Part shown: positions 6,607 to 8,262 of the stretch, one piece after another
Layout of the letters: each line of letters opens with the position of its first letter
How positions within the stretch are numbered: the first letter of the stretch is position 1
Assembly: GCA_011052255.1 (NCBI GenBank)
Contig: DRJJ01000196.1
Location: forward strand, 1-8,262
DNA from: Gammaproteobacteria bacterium
GTDB lineage: Bacteria; Pseudomonadota; Gammaproteobacteria; DRJJ01
Length of the DNA: 8,262 nt
Direction: 5' to 3'
Made by a program: the position numbers and the translations under genes
Notes under the pieces: generated by a model
The model's database searches: none
Seen by the model: the letters and a program-made list of their open reading frames with translations, nothing else
What the model was told of the DNA's origin: nothing

Positions 6607-7095
6607 TTAGACCAGCGACTTAAGATCTGCGGCCCGGTAAAAATACAACAGCTGCCCTCGGCCCGGCTGAGGGTGTCCACTAAAACCAATCCCCATCACC
6701 GCGCTCTTTTTGAATTTCACAAAATACGATGGTGTTTTACATAACAGGGACGATGCCCAGCTGCTCATGTCCGGTTCGTGACCAACACACATAACCGTAC
6801 TGTCTGCATCATAGTCAGACAAGGCCTCACACAGTGCAGACAGTCTATGACCACCATCCAGCACGTCCAGTGTTTCAACATCCCGATCCAGCGCATCAGC
6901 CGTCAGCCACGCCGTTTGTTGCGCACGCTCACGCGGGCTGGCCAGCACCGTATCCGGACTCATACCCATAGACTTTAGCGCCGCCGCGACCCGCTTTTGG
7001 GTCTGAACACCTTTTTCTGTCAGCGGCCGCATTGCGTCTTCAGCAAAGACCGCACCCGATGCCGCATCGGCGTGTCGTATCAGTATCAGTTCCAT
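6607..7095 (-). CDS. sixA: Phosphohistidine phosphatase SixA
   Basis: This 162-residue histidine phosphatase has the branch-1 core: LIRHADAA (5-12) with the catalytic nucleophile His8, RPLTEKGVQ (23-31), ASPRERAQQT (52-61) and VGHEPDMSSW (104-113) with the second active-site His106. SixA proteins remove phosphate from histidine on phosphorelay or phosphotransferase proteins; in E. coli the reported targets are the ArcB HPt domain and the nitrogen-related PTS. The C-terminal FKKSAVMGIGF (128-138) is also typical. ATG 7095 is chosen because AGGAGAG lies seven bases upstream and the product then starts, as in the family, a few residues before RHA. An upstream in-frame ATG at 7125 has no support. 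It is convergent with argF and divergent from the protease gene; neither neighbour suggests a specific target. Confidence 0.9.
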   Translation of the reverse strand: MELILIRHADAASGAVFAEDAMRPLTEKGVQTQKRVAAALKSMGMSPDTVLASPRERAQQTAWLTADALDRDVETLDVLDGGHRLSALCEALSDYDADSTVMCVGHEPDMSSWASSLLCKTPSYFVKFKKSAVMGIGFSGHPQPGRGQLLYFYRAADLKSLV

Positions 7096-7115
7096 ACACT
7101 CTCCTGTTCTATCTG

Positions 7116-7124
7116 AACATAGCA
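7116..7124 (-). promoter_or_regulatory. Possible extended -10 promoter of sixA
   Basis: On the minus strand, TGCTATGTT (7124-7116) fits an extended -10 form (TG-N-TATGTT). The start would fall near 7109, about 14 bases before the sixA ATG and ahead of its AGGAGAG ribosome site. No good -35 box accompanies it, so support is limited. Confidence 0.3.
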
Positions 7125-7178
7125 CAAAACCTGGCAGCAGCTACCAATTCACCCTGCATTTCGGGTTACAATATCCGC

Positions 7179-7721
7179 ATGGATAATCAACCAGACCAGC
7201 AAGACCCCAACCAGGCCCAGCAACGCGGTATCGGCCGGGGCATGATCGTAGGCATGTGGGTGCTGGTACTGGCTCTGCTGACCATGTTCTTTAACTCTTT
7301 TCTGGAAAAACAGCAAAACCCGAACCAGAACCCGTTTGCCCGGGTTGATGATCAGGGTGTGCGTGAAATCAAACTGATACGCAATCGTGGAGGTCATTAT
7401 GTGATGAATGGCCGCATCAACGGCCAGACAGTTATCTTCTTTCTGGATACCGGCGCCACGGATGTTGTCATTCCAGAACAAATTGCTAACCAGCTAGGTC
7501 TGGAGAAGGGACAACCGTATACCGCATCAACAGCTAACGGTACCATCACGGTCTATGCAACACGGCTGGACAGGATTGAACTGGGCACCATTGTTCTGAA
7601 TGATGTACGCGCCAGCATTAACCCGTCTATGGATGGTAAGGAAATTCTGCTGGGCATGTCTGCATTAAAGCAGCTGGAGTTATTACAGCAGGGTAAAACG
7701 CTGACACTGAAACAATACTGA
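7179..7721 (+). CDS. Membrane-anchored retropepsin-like aspartic protease (TIGR02281 type)
   Basis: The 180-residue protein has a polar Gln/Asn-rich N-terminus, one membrane helix at about 22-41 (MIVGMWVLVLALLTMFFNSF) and a QQNPNQNPF linker. A small aspartic protease domain then spans about 62-180. The active-site loop is FFLDTGATDVVIP (87-99) with the catalytic Asp90; the second retropepsin signature is ILLGMSALKQLEL (156-168). With only one DTG motif it must work as a homodimer, with the catalytic domain probably in the periplasm. Targets of this bacterial family are largely unknown. ATG 7179 gives the standard family start; the longer frame from 7032 overlaps sixA and is not used. There is no clear Shine-Dalgarno sequence, and a TACAAT box at 7167-7172 lies so close that the mRNA could be leaderless. 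Confidence 0.85.
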   Translation: MDNQPDQQDPNQAQQRGIGRGMIVGMWVLVLALLTMFFNSFLEKQQNPNQNPFARVDDQGVREIKLIRNRGGHYVMNGRINGQTVIFFLDTGATDVVIPEQIANQLGLEKGQPYTASTANGTITVYATRLDRIELGTIVLNDVRASINPSMDGKEILLGMSALKQLELLQQGKTLTLKQY

Positions 7722-7788
7722 CACCCTCCCACTGGAGGAGAAAATTTCTATCTGGGAAATACAGGAATTACTAATTTACTAAAAAGAG

Positions 7789-7899
7789 CATTGACTAGAC
7801 GACATGCTTTTCCATGACCGTTGGCGGCAAGGACGCCGCCATCGAGCGTACAGGGATGTATTCACAGCGCGTCATGGAAAGCATGTCGTCTAGTCAATG
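7789..7899. repeat. Structured inverted-repeat element, copy B (three-way-junction fold)
   Basis: The outer stem is about 29 bp: 7789-7818 pairs with 7871-7899, with a single extra T in the left arm (four T bases against three A bases). The 52-base core repeats copy A feature by feature. CG (7819-7820) pairs with CG (7868-7869). P2 is TGGCGGC (7822-7828) with GCCGCCA (7835-7841) around the 6-nt loop AAGGAC. The linker is TCGAGCG (7842-7848). P3 is TACA (7849-7852) with TGTA (7857-7860) around GGGA. The stem sequence is unrelated to that of copy A. It fills much of the 200-base gap between the protease and FKBP genes and ends 11 bases before the FKBP ribosome site. No U-tract follows on the plus strand. 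Confidence 0.87.
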
Positions 7900-7921
7900 T
7901 ACTCAACAAAGAGGAAAGATG

Positions 7922-8262
7922 ATGTCTGATCAAATTACCACTGAAAGTGGTCTCGTATACGAAGAACTTGTCGTCGGTGAAGGTACCCTGGCCACCGGCC
8001 TGGGACAGACTGCCATTGTGCATTACACCGGCTGGCTGGAAGACGGCACCGAATTTGATTCCAGCGTGAAGCGTAATGACCCTTTCAGTTTCCCGCTGGG
8101 TGCCGGCATGGTCATCAAAGGCTGGGATGAAGGCGTAGTGGGTATGAAAGAAGGTGGTAAACGTAAACTCACCATCCCATCTGAACTGGGTTATGGTGCA
8201 GCCGGTGCCGGCGGTGTAATTCCGGGTGATGCTACACTGCTATTTGAAGTCGAGCTGCTGGA
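7922..8262 (+). CDS. FKBP-type peptidyl-prolyl cis-trans isomerase (3' end off window)
   Basis: There are 113 codons before the window edge. A typical single-domain FKBP ends a few residues after VELL, so nearly all of the protein is present. Family marks are VHYTGWLEDGTEFDSS (33-48), FPLGAGMVIKGWDEGVVGMKEGGKRKL (57-83) with the binding-pocket Trp68, IPSELGYG (85-92) and VIPGDATLLFEVELL (99-113). FKBPs catalyse proline cis-trans isomerisation during protein folding; no signal peptide or targeting segment is present, so a cytoplasmic protein is expected. Two ATG codons are adjacent (7919 and 7922); the second is preferred because GAGGAA (7911-7916) is then properly spaced. The gene follows structured element B directly, and no separate sigma70 promoter is clear between them. 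Confidence 0.93.
   Translation, partial: MSDQITTESGLVYEELVVGEGTLATGLGQTAIVHYTGWLEDGTEFDSSVKRNDPFSFPLGAGMVIKGWDEGVVGMKEGGKRKLTIPSELGYGAAGAGGVIPGDATLLFEVELL

Noticed and set aside
7096..7125. Upstream ATG for sixA giving ten extra residues
   Set aside because: No ribosome site precedes it, whereas AGGAGAG is well placed before ATG 7095, and SixA proteins begin just before RHA or RHG.
7032..7178. Extended start for the retropepsin-like protease
   Set aside because: The extra 49 residues overlap sixA on the other strand and do not resemble the family; MDNQPDQQ followed by the membrane helix is the usual beginning.
7734..7782. Strong Shine-Dalgarno-like GGAGGAG after the protease gene, suggesting a small ORF
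   Set aside because: No ATG, GTG or TTG follows at proper spacing; only a 12-codon frame from ATT is open. The CCTCC/GGAGG hairpin it forms (7725-7738) is also short and has no T-tail, so it was not called a terminator.

Overview
The window reads like part of a gammaproteobacterial chromosome of mid GC content, possibly from a marine or salt-exposed organism. Three things point there: a Pseudomonas-style argD-argF pair with SixA and FKBP housekeeping genes nearby, an N-acetylglutaminylglutamine-amide (osmolyte) type amidotransferase, and a short PuuD-like membrane protein. This assignment is inferred from protein character only. No phage, CRISPR, tRNA, rRNA or transposase gene is visible.

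Layout. The first 3.45 kb is read on the minus strand: hyuB (3446 to 1842), then a small exported BON-domain protein (1678 to 1337), then an asparagine-synthetase-family amidotransferase (from 1327, running off the left edge). The BON gene and the amidotransferase are 9 bases apart and probably form one osmotic-stress transcript with its own promoter. hyuB diverges from a strongly promoted gene for a small PuuD-like membrane protein (3609-4202), which ends in a clear intrinsic terminator. Next comes the arginine operon argD-argF (4475-6571), preceded by a good sigma70 promoter and an unusual leader with a terminator-like hairpin and three 12-bp tandem repeats. sixA (minus, 7095-6607) converges on argF and diverges from a membrane-anchored retropepsin-like protease (7179-7721). 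An FKBP-type prolyl isomerase (from 7922) runs off the right edge a few residues short of its expected end.

The most interesting feature is not a protein gene. Two intergenic elements, at 1761-1847 and 7789-7899, share an approximately 51-nt core. The core has a 7-bp hairpin with a 6-nt loop, the invariant linker TCGAGCG, and a 4-bp hairpin with an SGGA loop. Each core is closed by a long perfect or near-perfect stem whose sequence is unrelated between the two copies. The stems differ by compensating changes, so the folded three-way-junction shape seems to be what is conserved. This is a candidate family of structured repeats or RNAs. I cannot name it from the sequence alone.
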